Shown one piece after another: positions 36,993-45,847 of a stretch of DNA of 51,031 bases. A program made the position numbers and the translations under genes. This DNA comes from Ureibacillus thermosphaericus (GTDB lineage: Bacteria; Bacillota; Bacilli; Bacillales_A; Planococcaceae): positions 1 to 51,031 of the forward strand of contig NZ_JAAXPW010000024.1 in the NCBI RefSeq assembly GCF_012396605.1, written 5' to 3'. The notes beneath the pieces were generated by a model, which did no database searches, was not told the origin of the DNA, and worked only from the letters and a program-made list of their open reading frames with translations. Within the stretch, counting starts at the first letter, position 1, and each line of letters opens with the position of its first letter.

Positions 36993-37544
36993 TTTTTTGG
37001 ATATCTGAAAATATCCGATAGAATTACCAATTTCTTAACCCCATCAACGTTTAGGTGCTTTAATTCCTTCTATTTTGTATCCACCTCCCCCCTTGATTAT
37101 CACTTTATATGATCTCAAGTAATGATTCCGTCCTCAATGCGTTCCAGTTGAGTAATTTTTACTGATTTCATTTATGAAATTTGGTATATAATTCGCTACT
37201 TACTTAGCAATAAGAGTCGGAGTATATTATAGTAAAAAATTATGCTGTGAAACTTAATAAGCTCATTTATTTAACAATGAATAATAAATTTACCTAAAAA
37301 GTTAAAACTTCTTATTATTTTGACGATAAGAAAAATGGCCCATTCATCGCAACTTTTCCATCATAGGAAGTAGGTCTCAATTCGTTTTATTTTGTTCAGC
37401 AATTGGATTGATTAGATGCCATATTAATGTATGCAGAACGAGAGGTAAAAGAGCCATCTGTCTAGTTTATCTTATTTTTGCGTTTGAAACATTTTAACTT
37501 TATGGAAAGAAACAGAAACTCTGTTTTAAGAAAGGGGATTCAAA
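36993..37544. other. 552-base stretch without a recognisable gene
   Basis: AT-rich DNA with no supported reading frame. It holds a small GGATAT/ATATCC hairpin (about 36999-37016) and the left copy of the ACGTTTAGGTGC direct repeat (37047-37058). I looked for a cyclic di-GMP riboswitch or sigma-D promoter ahead of the downstream chemoreceptor operon and saw neither. Confidence 0.6.
37047..37070 (+). repeat. left copy of an imperfect direct repeat flanking the ATP-grasp/chemoreceptor block
   Basis: ACGTTTAGGTGC (37047-37058) followed by TTTAATTCCTTC recurs at 40818-40846 with the same 12-base core and TTATTATTCCTTC, a 4-base longer gap. The copies lie about 3.77 kb apart. Confidence 0.55.
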
Positions 37545-38696
37545 ATGATTCTCATAAATGATCAAATTATTTCTCCAATTCTGGTCAAATCGTTGCAACA
37601 ACTTAATGTACCTGTTATTAAACAAGGTAACAGTTCGGAAATGCCAGATGGAGATTTTTTTTCTATTATTAACGAACATCAAAAGATATTGACAAACTCT
37701 GAAAGCTGCTTAGCATTGCTTGAATCTTATGCTCCTAATAGTGTTCAAAATCGTTGGTCAAAACAATTAAAAGATAAAGGAATGTTCCGTCAAATCCTTT
37801 CTAAAATGTACCCTGATTATTTTTATAAGGTAGTAAACCTGGATGAGCTTTTTAAAATTCCGGTGGAGGATATTCCTTTTCCCGTTGTAATTAAGCCAAG
37901 CAAAGGATATTCAAGCGTTGGAGTGTATAAAGTAAAAAGTGCAGATGAATGGCAAGATGCAATACATAAGTTAAGTGTAGATTTACTTGTTATAAAAAAC
38001 ATGTACGACAATGAAGTGATTAACGGAGAGAGCATTTTAATCGAGCAATGGGTATTTGGAGAAGAATATGCTGTTGACTGTTATTACGATCATAATGGTA
38101 ATCCTGTGATTTTAAATATTTTTAAACATTTGTTTAAAGACGAATATGATACATCAGATCGAATCTACTATACATCAAAACAAGTGATTCATGAAATCTA
38201 CGATGACATATTGGCTTTTATGCATAAGTTTAGAGAAGTTGTTCCGTTGAAAAATTTTCCAGTTCACTTTGAAGTGAGAAAAAATAATCACGGCATTATT
38301 CCAATTGAAATGAATCCGCTCAGATTTGCTGGGGCGGGAACGACAGATCTCGGATTTCATGCTTATGGCTGTAATGTGTATAAGCATTATTTTGAAGGAA
38401 CTAGCCCTAACTGGGAAGAAGTTCTTCGCCAGATGGACCAAGGTATTTACGGTTTCTTCTGCGCGGAAATCCCTATGGACATTTCACAAAATCTTATAAA
38501 GCACATTGATCATCAATCATTCAAAGAACAGTTTAACCAAATTTTGGAATATCGAGAAATACAAGCAACAAATGATAGAACGTTTGCTGTTGTGTTTTTC
38601 AAAAACGAAACAATGGAAGAACTTTATCAATTACTGCAAATGGATATACGGCCATTTATTGCATTAAAGGAAATGGAACATTCGAGGGAGAGATAA
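37545..38696 (+). CDS. ATP-grasp family protein
   Basis: 383 residues. ATP-grasp carboxylate-amine/thiol ligase fold: N-terminal pre-ATP domain (1-100), ATP-binding lysine in VVIKPSKGYSSVG (114-126), the acidic EQWVFGEEYAVD (167-178), and metal-binding Glu and Asn in IPIEMNPLRFAG (253-263). Such enzymes join a carboxylate to an amine through an acyl phosphate; substrates cannot be read. AAAGGGG precedes ATG 37545. Three bases separate it from a methyl-accepting chemotaxis gene, which indicates co-expression and suggests that its product or substrate is linked to the sensor. Confidence 0.85.
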   Translation: MILINDQIISPILVKSLQQLNVPVIKQGNSSEMPDGDFFSIINEHQKILTNSESCLALLESYAPNSVQNRWSKQLKDKGMFRQILSKMYPDYFYKVVNLDELFKIPVEDIPFPVVIKPSKGYSSVGVYKVKSADEWQDAIHKLSVDLLVIKNMYDNEVINGESILIEQWVFGEEYAVDCYYDHNGNPVILNIFKHLFKDEYDTSDRIYYTSKQVIHEIYDDILAFMHKFREVVPLKNFPVHFEVRKNNHGIIPIEMNPLRFAGAGTTDLGFHAYGCNVYKHYFEGTSPNWEEVLRQMDQGIYGFFCAEIPMDISQNLIKHIDHQSFKEQFNQILEYREIQATNDRTFAVVFFKNETMEELYQLLQMDIRPFIALKEMEHSRER

Positions 38697-38699
38697 GGA

Positions 38700-40418
38700 A
38701 TGAGAGAAATAACTCTGAAAAAATCGATAAAAACCCAATTAATTGTTAGTTTTTTATTTCCTTTTCTTATATTTTCACTAATTCTTTTTGGATTTGTTCG
38801 ATATGTATCAGATTACATTATTCATGAACATGTAATCCCACAGTTTGACGAACGGTTAAAAGAAAATGGGCAATTACTAGCAAAGTCGATTGATACAGAT
38901 TTAATTAAGAATACAATGGATTCCCCAGAGATATATGGGACGGAACTGAAGCAGAAATTAGATTCATTTTTTGAAGGAAAAAAAGGAATCGAATATGTAT
39001 ATGTATTGTCCAGACAAAATGGAAAAGATGTTATTGTCGCTTTAAATGGTAGTGACGAATTTATGGTTGAGTCTCCGTTTACAGATAATCAAAAATTATC
39101 ATATGAACAAAAACAGACTGTTCTGAGTCCTATTTATAGAGATAATTGGGGTGTACATAAATCGTTTTTCCTTCCTTTAGAAGAAGATGGTGTGGAAGCC
39201 ATTTTTGGAATTGATATGAGCGCTAAATTTATAGACGATTTAGAGAATCGGATATTGATTGTTTCGCTTATTGTAACAGTTGTTATGATTGTTATTGGAA
39301 TCTTGTTGGCTTTATTTATTGGAAATAGAATTTCTAAACCTCTTAATAGTTTGGTACAATATGCGCAAATCTTTTCTACTGGAGATCTTAGCAAATCGGT
39401 AAATATTGAGCGGAAAGATGAGATCGGAATCTTAGCAAACAGCTTTGAAGATATGAGAAAAAATTTAAGTCACATCATTGATAATGTAAAAGAGAAATCG
39501 GTAGGAATTCATCATACTAGCCAAACTCTTTTCGAATCCTTTGAAGAATTAGCTCAGGCTTCTAAACAGATTGCGACGAGTACAGATGAAGAGGCAAAAG
39601 GTGCCGAAGAAAGAGCCAACCATATTGAACGAATTTCAAATATGGTATCTGAAATATCAACTTCGATATCCAATGTGGATGAGCAAACTAAATTAATAAA
39701 AGACCTTACTGATCAAACAAGTCAGCAAGCTGAACAAGGAAATGTTCAAGTTCAAATGATTACTGAACAAATGAACAAAATAAAACAAAATGGCATGGTA
39801 AGTAAAGAGAACTTGTCTAATCTAGGTAAAAAATTAGAACATATTAATGAAATCATTAAGATTATCCAAGAAATTTCATCCCAAATTCATCTTCTGTCTT
39901 TAAACGCATCCATTGAAGCAGCACGTGCTGGAGAGGCGGGTAAAGGATTTTCGGTTGTTGCCCAAGAAGTTCAGAAACTTGCAAATCAAACAGATGGATC
40001 AATCAAAACAATTTCTGAAGCGATAGATGAAATCAATGAACAGGCTAATATCGTGCTAAATCTGAACCAACAAGATTATGAAGACATTGTAAAAGGTGTT
40101 GAGATTGTCGAGGATAATGGGCGATTATTCAATTCTATTTTTGAGTCAGTAGAGCAATTGGCAGATGGAATTGAAACGATTGTTAAAAGCACGGAAGATC
40201 TGGATCAAGCATCCGATAAAATCTTAACGTCCGTTCAAGAAATTTCTGCAATTTCAGAACAGGGAGTGGCTGCAACTCAAGAAATTTCTGCTTCTGCTGT
40301 TCAACAAAACAACACAATTGATTACTTAAAACAACAAAATTCAGATCTAAAACTATTGGCTGACAACCTTCAAGATATGATTAAGCGATTTAAGACAAGT
40401 GAAACTGCAACAAAATAA
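38700..40418 (+). CDS. methyl-accepting chemotaxis protein with Cache-like sensor
   Basis: 572 residues. Membrane helix 1 about 13-33, an extracellular domain of about 145 residues with Cache-like pattern (GIEYVYVLSRQNGKDVIVALNG, then EAIFGIDMSAKFI), helix 2 about 183-205, HAMP, then a long coiled coil whose hairpin tip LSLNASIEAARAGEAGKGFSVV is split here over about 395-417. Pairs of Gln and Glu at likely methylation sites flank it. It should signal through CheW and CheA, not encoded here. No C-terminal CheR-docking pentapeptide. Confidence 0.93.
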   Translation: MREITLKKSIKTQLIVSFLFPFLIFSLILFGFVRYVSDYIIHEHVIPQFDERLKENGQLLAKSIDTDLIKNTMDSPEIYGTELKQKLDSFFEGKKGIEYVYVLSRQNGKDVIVALNGSDEFMVESPFTDNQKLSYEQKQTVLSPIYRDNWGVHKSFFLPLEEDGVEAIFGIDMSAKFIDDLENRILIVSLIVTVVMIVIGILLALFIGNRISKPLNSLVQYAQIFSTGDLSKSVNIERKDEIGILANSFEDMRKNLSHIIDNVKEKSVGIHHTSQTLFESFEELAQASKQIATSTDEEAKGAEERANHIERISNMVSEISTSISNVDEQTKLIKDLTDQTSQQAEQGNVQVQMITEQMNKIKQNGMVSKENLSNLGKKLEHINEIIKIIQEISSQIHLLSLNASIEAARAGEAGKGFSVVAQEVQKLANQTDGSIKTISEAIDEINEQANIVLNLNQQDYEDIVKGVEIVEDNGRLFNSIFESVEQLADGIETIVKSTEDLDQASDKILTSVQEISAISEQGVAATQEISASAVQQNNTIDYLKQQNSDLKLLADNLQDMIKRFKTSETATK

Positions 40419-40419
40419 A

Positions 40420-40689
40420 ATGAAACTTTTTAAGGAGATTTCTTTATTTTCCATTAGTGGAGATGCTCTTACTTCTGAAGACTTTGATTCTTTTAACTTT
40501 ATATTATATGGAATGTGTAGTTGGCGATGTTGAACAACAAAAGCGGCCAGATTAAAAACTATGGTAGATTCAACAGAAAATACTACTGATGATGAAAAAG
40601 TTAAAACAATTTTGAGGATGAAATTGGGCATGACATTACATTTGATAAAACATAAATATAGATGTTGTTCCAAACGAACAGGACAATAA
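40420..40689 (+). pseudogene. possible decayed small reading frame with an in-frame TGA
   Basis: From ATG 40420 the frame reads 37 codons (MKLFKEISLFSISGDAL...), meets TGA at 40531-40533 and continues in the same frame for 51 more codons to TAA 40687. There is no good ribosome-binding site before the ATG. It starts one base after the chemoreceptor stop. It may be a broken downstream gene of that operon or chance; no homolog is recognised for either half. Confidence 0.25.
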
Positions 40690-40746
40690 GCCTACTTTTT
40701 AAGTAAGCTTATTGTGCAAAAAGAAGGCGGAGAGACCTCCGCCTTC
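40684..40746. terminator. two adjacent strong hairpins
   Basis: CAATAAGC...GCTTATTG (40684-40714) and the perfect 10-bp stem GAAGGCGGAG/CTCCGCCTTC (40723-40746). The second is followed by T5 only on the minus strand, yet the nearest upstream gene is on the plus strand (chemoreceptor). Between 40747 and 41212 I see no gene: only the right repeat copy, a degenerate tRNA-like 3' end and the terminator at 41025. Confidence 0.6.
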
Positions 40747-40817
40747 ATGGATTTACGCACTGAAAATAATTATGTACAGACATAAATTTAACAACTGAAA
40801 AACATTGAAATATCGAT

Positions 40818-40854
40818 ACGTTTAGGTGCATGGTTATTATTCCTTCGAGGGTGC
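40818..40854 (+). repeat. right copy of the direct repeat, running into a tRNA-Arg-3'-end-like sequence
   Basis: ACGTTTAGGTGC (40818-40829) matches 37047-37058 exactly. It continues to ATTCCTTCGAGGGTGC (40839-40854), which aligns to the tRNA-Arg 3' end and next base (36934-36950) at 14 of 17 positions with one gap. This is what an old attachment site or tRNA fragment could look like, though no integrase is present. Confidence 0.4.
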
Positions 40855-41024
40855 CATTTTACTTACTAGCAAGTAAATAAGTTGTACTCTTTAGTTTAAC
40901 AGCCTAAAGACAGATGTGTGGAATAAAATCGAAAGTGAACATTTCATTTTATCCCTTATTCATTTTTTTAATCAATTTTTTTAAATAACTTTTTTCATAA
41001 AATTTAATATTCATTCAATAAGAT

Positions 41025-41072
41025 TCCCCCTTCATCATCTAGCGATTTCGCTTAGGTATGGAGGGGTTTTTT
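41025..41072 (+). terminator. orphan rho-independent terminator
   Basis: CCCCCTTCATCATCTAGCG pairs with CGCTTAGGTATGGAGGGG with few mismatches around ATTT, followed by six T. It lies upstream of the transporter promoter at 41213, so it is not an attenuator of that operon from that start. The transcript it ends is unclear. Confidence 0.8.
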
Positions 41073-41212
41073 GGGTGTGTAGGGTATTTTTATACAAGAG
41101 ATTGAAAAATCTATCTTTTCGAAATGTTATATCAATAACATCGAAAACTAAGATATTTCACAAAAATAATGTAATAAAATATAACTTTTTTAATAATATG
41201 AAAAATTAAATG

Positions 41213-41241
41213 TTGTATAAATATTTCTTGATTTATATAAT
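41213..41241 (+). promoter_or_regulatory. sigma-A promoter of the amino-acid transporter operon
   Basis: TTGTAT (41213-41218) and TATAAT (41236-41241), spacer 17, about 70 bases before the first gene. Confidence 0.7.
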
Positions 41242-41313
41242 TAAACATATCAGTGTCACAAATTTTTATCTATTGCTGATGAACAAGTTAATGACTAAAG
41301 GAGGATATTGCAA

Positions 41314-42138
41314 GTGGTGAAAAAAAATCGCAGTTTATTTATGATGTTACTTTTAACACTACTATTAATGTTAACTGCTTGTGGAGCGGGTGGTGAAAAG
41401 AACACAACAGGAGATGCTGGCGAGAATACAGGAGATGCCACAGGTGAAAATTCAGGATTAAAAGACAAAAAAATCTTAGTCGGAACAGAAGCGACATTCG
41501 CTCCATTTGAATATATGGACGATAAAGGAAATATCATTGGAATCGACGTAGATATTTTAGATGCAATTTTCGAAGAATTAGGCATGGAATATGAAATTCG
41601 CCATGTTGGTTGGGATCCAGTGTTCCAACAAGTGCAAAACGGCGAATTGGACATGGGGGCTTCTGGTATCACAATCACTGATGAGCGTAAACAAACTTTC
41701 GACTTCACTAACCCATATTTCGAGGCTACACAAGTGATTGTAGTTACTGAAGATTCAGAAATTGAATCAGCTGAAGATTTGAAAGGGAAAAAAGTATCTG
41801 TACAAATCAACTCAACTGGACACCAAGCAGCGAAAAAACTTTTAGGAGAAACAAGCCCAGATATTTTAGCGTATGAAAACCTTCCGTTAGCGATTCAAGA
41901 AGTAATCAATGGAACAACAGCAGCGGCAATTGGTGATAACGCGGTAGTGTATGAATATATTAAAAATAATCCAAATGTAAAATTAAAAGTTATTGAAGAC
42001 GATGCATTCGATAAAGAATATTACGGCTTTATGGTGAAAAAAGGAAACACTGAGCTTTTAAATTTATTAAATGAAGGATTACAAAAAATTAAAGAAAACG
42101 GCAAATTAGCAGAAATTACTGGACAAGAAATTGAATAA
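41314..42138 (+). CDS. polar amino-acid ABC transporter, substrate-binding lipoprotein
   Basis: 274 residues. Lipobox LTAC near residue 22, a Gly/Thr/Asn linker, then a family-3 solute-binding domain: LVGTEATFAPFEYMDDKGNIIGIDVDI, FDFTNPYF and GKKVSVQINSTG. Binds a polar amino acid such as glutamine, arginine or histidine; which one cannot be told. GTG 41314 is 9 bases after GGAGG; TTG 41308 is too close. First of three genes forming a complete importer. Confidence 0.92.
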   Translation: MVKKNRSLFMMLLLTLLLMLTACGAGGEKNTTGDAGENTGDATGENSGLKDKKILVGTEATFAPFEYMDDKGNIIGIDVDILDAIFEELGMEYEIRHVGWDPVFQQVQNGELDMGASGITITDERKQTFDFTNPYFEATQVIVVTEDSEIESAEDLKGKKVSVQINSTGHQAAKKLLGETSPDILAYENLPLAIQEVINGTTAAAIGDNAVVYEYIKNNPNVKLKVIEDDAFDKEYYGFMVKKGNTELLNLLNEGLQKIKENGKLAEITGQEIE

Positions 42139-42158
42139 CAGAGTAGGGGGTGTTTCAG

Positions 42159-42869
42159 ATGGAATTCCTGGATTTTCGCTGGGATATAATCTGGAACTAC
42201 CGTGAAAGCTTCATACGTGGTATTTGGGTAACGTTAATCTTAACAATTTGTGGATTTATAGGCGGATTCATATTAGGAGTTTTACTCGGATTAGGGAAAA
42301 ATTCGAAAAAGAAATGGCTTTATTTCCCTTGTAAATTATATATCGATTTATTCCGAGGAACGCCTCTCCTAGTTCAAATATTTATTATTCACTTAGCTTT
42401 AATTCCAACGTTGTTTGGACATTCGCTAGGGTTTATGGTTTCAGGGATTACAGCACTTGTATTAAATTGTGCTGCATATACAGCTGAAATTATCCGAGCA
42501 GGGATTCAATCCATCGATAAGGGGCAAATGGAAGCGGCAAGATCACTTGGTTTAAATCAATTCCAAGCGATGCGGAAAGTTATTTTACCGCAAGCTTTCC
42601 GCCGCATGATTCCCCCTCTTGGAAACGAATTTATTACTCTATTAAAAGATTCGTCCTTAGTAACAGTAATTGCTGCCAACGATATTCTATATGCAGCAAA
42701 AGTCGTTTCAGGAGCATATTTCCGTTTCTGGGAACCATATCTTGCTGCGGCAGCGCTTTATTTAACACTAACGTTTATCGTTTCGAAAGTCGTATCACTC
42801 ATTGAGAGACGCTTCAGCATTGAATACAATCCGCGCAAAAATAAAAATGAAGGGCGGGTTGGTGCATGA
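42159..42869 (+). CDS. polar amino-acid ABC transporter, permease
   Basis: 236 residues with five or so membrane helices. HisM/ArtQ family; the coupling EAA loop is [20 protein letters not shown], and [12 protein letters not shown] is the N-terminal family motif. ATG 42159 is 8 bases after GGGGG; GTG 42150 overlaps that site. Overlaps the ATPase gene by ATGA. Confidence 0.94.
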   Translation: MEFLDFRWDIIWNYRESFIRGIWVTLILTICGFIGGFILGVLLGLGKNSKKKWLYFPCKLYIDLFRGTPLLVQIFIIHLALIPTLFGHSLGFMVSGITALVLNCAAYTAEIIRAGIQSIDKGQMEAARSLGLNQFQAMRKVILPQAFRRMIPPLGNEFITLLKDSSLVTVIAANDILYAAKVVSGAYFRFWEPYLAAAALYLTLTFIVSKVVSLIERRFSIEYNPRKNKNEGRVGA

Positions 42870-43588
42870 TTAAGATCGAAAATCTTCATAAAAGTTTTGG
42901 CGAGTTACATGTGTTAAATGGAATCGATTATGAGATTCAAGAAAAAGAAGTTGTTTGTGTGATTGGTCCTTCTGGTTCTGGAAAAAGTACATTTTTACGT
43001 TGTATCAATTTATTAGAAGAAATTTCAGATGGCGCCATTTATATTGACGGTACGAAAGTCAATGATCGAAATACAGACATTAATAAAATCCGTACAGAAG
43101 TAGGAATGGTGTTTCAACAATTTAATCTATTCCCACATATGACGGTGATAGATAATATTACGATGGCTCCTATGCTCATTCGAAAAATGAATAAACATGA
43201 AGCTGAGGAACTGGCGCTTGAATTGCTTTCTAAAGTAGGTCTTCGTGAAAAGGCATACAATTATCCTCAACAGTTATCTGGAGGTCAGCAACAACGAGTA
43301 GCCATCGCAAGAGCACTAGCGATGAAACCGAAAGTCATGTTGTTTGATGAACCAACTTCTGCTCTTGACCCAGAAATGGTAAATGAAGTGTTGGATGTAA
43401 TGAAACAATTGGCTTTTGAAGGAATGACGATGGTCGTTGTTACACATGAAATGGGATTTGCTCGTGAAGTTGCGGATCGGGTCATCTTTATGGATGGCGG
43501 CGTTATTGTGGAAGAAGGAAAACCAGAAGACATTTTTGGAAATCCAAAACACGAACGAACAAAAGCATTTTTAAGTAAAGTTTTATAA
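42866..43588 (+). CDS. polar amino-acid ABC transporter, ATPase
   Basis: 240 residues, GlnQ/ArtR type. Walker [15 protein letters not shown]-loop [14 protein letters not shown], signature [15 protein letters not shown], Walker [15 protein letters not shown], switch VVTHEMGFA. Last gene of the operon before the shared terminator. Confidence 0.96.
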   Translation: MIKIENLHKSFGELHVLNGIDYEIQEKEVVCVIGPSGSGKSTFLRCINLLEEISDGAIYIDGTKVNDRNTDINKIRTEVGMVFQQFNLFPHMTVIDNITMAPMLIRKMNKHEAEELALELLSKVGLREKAYNYPQQLSGGQQQRVAIARALAMKPKVMLFDEPTSALDPEMVNEVLDVMKQLAFEGMTMVVVTHEMGFAREVADRVIFMDGGVIVEEGKPEDIFGNPKHERTKAFLSKVL

Positions 43589-43636
43589 ATCAAAAAGGAC
43601 ATCTCCACATATCAAGAGATGTCCTTTTTGATTTTT
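43587..43636. terminator. bidirectional terminator between the transporter and the CotF-like gene
   Basis: AAATCAAAAAGGACATCTC pairs perfectly with its complement ending in TTTTTGATTT around a 10-base loop. It overlaps the ATPase stop and ends two bases before the stop of the convergent gene. Confidence 0.92.
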
Positions 43637-43638
43637 CA

Positions 43639-44256
43639 TTAGTTAGGCATATCTTTTGCTCTATCTGCTTGACCATACATGTTTAACATAGTTTGCATAT
43701 CTTGTGGTGAAAGTTGTGGAACTTGATAATATCCTTTTTTGTTTTGGTAAAGAGAAAGTTCGTATGCCATTTCAATGCAGTTTGGAACAGAGTCTTGCAA
43801 TACGCGGCGTACTACTGGGTTTGTAGCTTCTAATGCAGCGGCTGTTTTACCAGTCGCCAACGCTTTATGCTGACTTAACATGAAACCTGAAATGATGCTG
43901 TCATCAATTTCATTTGCTGAAGTAATTGGTTTTTTCGGTTCAGATGGTGTTAAGCCGTATTTTGAATCATTTCCGATTTGCATGCAGTACTTACGAGTTG
44001 GATGGCTTGGATCTTGACCCGTTTTAAAACATTCAGCAGTAATATTGTATTCATCGAGCATAAACGCATATTGTCTATCTAAAATATTTAATAATTCAGG
44101 GTCTTGAACATGTGGACGTAACATGACAAACATGTTTAATGCGCCAATGGAAGCACTTAATACTTCATGAACATCCATCACCTCGTGAGCACCGTGATTC
44201 ATCGACATAGGGATATTTTCTGAAGTTTGTTGTTGGTTTGTAAATTGATTTTCCAT
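43639..44256 (-). CDS. CotF-like spore coat family protein
   Basis: 205 residues, Met- and Gln-rich. The C-terminal part (about 115-190) resembles the Coat_F domain: DDSIISGFMLSQHKALATGKTAAALEATNPVVRRVLQD holds its typical helix (shown only as motif ISGFMLSQHK), followed by a Tyr/Pro-rich end. An earlier segment with HEVLSASIGALNMFVMLRPHV looks like a second helical repeat. AAGGAGG is 9 bases before ATG 44256. Probably made during sporulation; no sporulation promoter could be placed with confidence. Confidence 0.8.
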   Translation of the reverse strand: MENQFTNQQQTSENIPMSMNHGAHEVMDVHEVLSASIGALNMFVMLRPHVQDPELLNILDRQYAFMLDEYNITAECFKTGQDPSHPTRKYCMQIGNDSKYGLTPSEPKKPITSANEIDDSIISGFMLSQHKALATGKTAAALEATNPVVRRVLQDSVPNCIEMAYELSLYQNKKGYYQVPQLSPQDMQTMLNMYGQADRAKDMPN

Positions 44257-44384
44257 TGCATGTATCCTCCTTAATTTATGTTTCTGTACACTCGTACATA
44301 ACTATTTTGGCTTCTTCATCATTTGATTATTCATTGAAGATTTGGGATAGTGAAAGTAGGAATTGAAGAAAAGAGGGAATGTCA

Positions 44385-44621
44385 ATGAAAGTTCAATTTT
44401 TTAGCAGACCAAACTGTCATTTATGTGATGAAGGATTAAGTATTTTAAAGCTAGTCCAAGACGATATTCATTTTGAAATAGAAATCATCAATATTGAAGA
44501 TGATGATGACATTCATGAAAAGTACATGTTGATGATTCCGGTCGTTGTAAAAGATGGTGAAATCATTCAATATGGCCAATTAGATTATGTGACGTTATAC
44601 GAAGCTTTTTTGAATAAATAG
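44385..44621 (+). CDS. glutaredoxin-like thiol-disulfide protein
   Basis: 78 residues, thioredoxin fold. Active-site motif C-H-L-C at about residues 11-14 (RPNCHLCDEG), the cis-proline in MIPVV, and DGEIIQYGQL after it. Such small glutaredoxin-family proteins sit before the cggR-gap operon in many Bacilli. ATG 44385 is 7 bases after GAGGG; ATG 44379 is only 1 base after it. Substrate unknown. Confidence 0.85.
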   Translation: MKVQFFSRPNCHLCDEGLSILKLVQDDIHFEIEIINIEDDDDIHEKYMLMIPVVVKDGEIIQYGQLDYVTLYEAFLNK

Positions 44622-44740
44622 AACATTAAATCATTATATTGATATAAAACCCTTTGCTGTGATTATTCCTTTGGAGGTTTATGAATACATGTTTTGAGGA
44701 AAAATGGAATGAAGGAAAATAGCAAAATGGAGGATGCTAT

Positions 44741-45754
44741 ATGTCAATAAAATTGGCGATTAATGGGTTTGGTCGAATTGGACGTCTAGTATTTCGAGAA
44801 GCAATGAAAAAAGAACAATTTGAAGTCGTTGCAGTAAATGATTTAGCGGATGCAAAGCAATTAGCTCATTTGTTAAAATACGATTCCGTTCATGGCATTT
44901 ATGATGCGGAAGTTCAACATGAAGAAGATGCGTTAATCGTCAATCATAAACGAATTCAAGTATTTTCAGAAAAAGAACCTGAAAATTTGCCATGGGAGGA
45001 AATGAATGTTGATATTGTTTTGGAATGTACGGGACTTTTTCGTTCGGAAGAAGATGCCTCTAAACATTTAACGGCTGGTGCAAAAAAAGTCATTTTATCC
45101 GCCCCTGGAAAAGGAGATATGCCAACATTTGTGATGGGGGTTAATCACCAACAGTATGATCCGAATCAACATCATGTTATATCCAACGCATCATGTACAA
45201 CGAATTGTTTAGCACCAGTAGCGAAAATTCTTGATGAAAAGTTCGGCATGAAACGAGGTTTGATGACAACCATTCATTCGTACACAAACGATCAGCGGCT
45301 TCTTGATTTACCTCACAAAGATGCACGCCGTTCTCGTGCAGCAAATTTATCTATGATTCCAACAACGACAGGCGCAGCGATTGCTGTTGCAAAAGTGTTG
45401 CCACAGTTGAAAGGAAAACTAGATGGCTTTTCCATTCGCGTACCAACGCCTAATGTTTCTTGTGTGGATTTAGTAGCAGAGTTAAATTCGAATGTCACAA
45501 TTGATGAAGTCAATGCAGCCTTTCGAGAAGCAGCGACTGGAGAACTAAAGGGCATTTTAGATTATAGTGATTTGCCGCTTGTATCAATTGATTACAATGG
45601 CAATCCTCATTCAGCAACGGTAGACGGGCTTTCGACGATGGTATTGGATGATAATATGGTAAAAGTTGTTGCTTGGTATGATAATGAAGCAGGGTATTCT
45701 GCACGATTAATCGATTTAGCGCTATACATTGCAAATCAAGGGCTCTCTTATTAA
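44741..45754 (+). CDS. gap: glyceraldehyde-3-phosphate dehydrogenase, NAD type
   Basis: 337 residues. INGFGRIGRLVFR binds the cofactor; NDLADAKQL, with Asp after Asn at the adenosine site, indicates NAD preference as in glycolytic GapA rather than GapB. Catalytic Cys in NASCTTNCLAP, His in TIHSYTNDQ. Followed by a terminator-like hairpin before pgk, and no cggR regulator gene precedes it; only 119 bases separate it from the glutaredoxin-like gene. ATGGAGG gives the ribosome-binding site. Confidence 0.95.
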   Translation: MSIKLAINGFGRIGRLVFREAMKKEQFEVVAVNDLADAKQLAHLLKYDSVHGIYDAEVQHEEDALIVNHKRIQVFSEKEPENLPWEEMNVDIVLECTGLFRSEEDASKHLTAGAKKVILSAPGKGDMPTFVMGVNHQQYDPNQHHVISNASCTTNCLAPVAKILDEKFGMKRGLMTTIHSYTNDQRLLDLPHKDARRSRAANLSMIPTTTGAAIAVAKVLPQLKGKLDGFSIRVPTPNVSCVDLVAELNSNVTIDEVNAAFREAATGELKGILDYSDLPLVSIDYNGNPHSATVDGLSTMVLDDNMVKVVAWYDNEAGYSARLIDLALYIANQGLSY

Positions 45755-45782
45755 TCAATGTGTCATATTCATTTTGCATTAT

Positions 45783-45828
45783 TGAAAAAGTGTAGCATAT
45801 TAGTGAATTTCTAATGAAAAAGTATAGC
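45783..45828 (+). repeat. two 14-bp direct repeats upstream of pgk
   Basis: TGAAAAAGTGTAGC (45783-45796) and TGAAAAAGTATAGC (45815-45828) differ at one base and are 32 bases apart, about three helical turns. They lie 20 bases before TATAAT (45848-45853), in the place of a regulator-binding site for pgk-tpiA-gpmI-eno. Confidence 0.5.
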
Positions 45829-45847
45829 CTAAATATAAAGAACGATT

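Noticed and set aside
36993-37544. Cyclic di-GMP riboswitch in front of the ATP-grasp/chemoreceptor operon
   Set aside because: The conserved core and tetraloop-receptor sequences are not visible.
40531-40533. Selenocysteine at the in-frame TGA
   Set aside because: No recognisable SECIS-like hairpin directly after the codon and no selenoprotein family match; decay or chance is simpler.
41295-41810. A 171-residue leftward frame opposite the transporter lipoprotein gene
   Set aside because: Ser/Phe-rich shadow of a real gene with no start signal.
44681-44722. A 13-codon frame with GGAGG in front, as a leader peptide or a cggR remnant
   Set aside because: Only 3 bases separate GGAGG from the ATG, the peptide is unlike CggR, and there is no attenuator structure after it.
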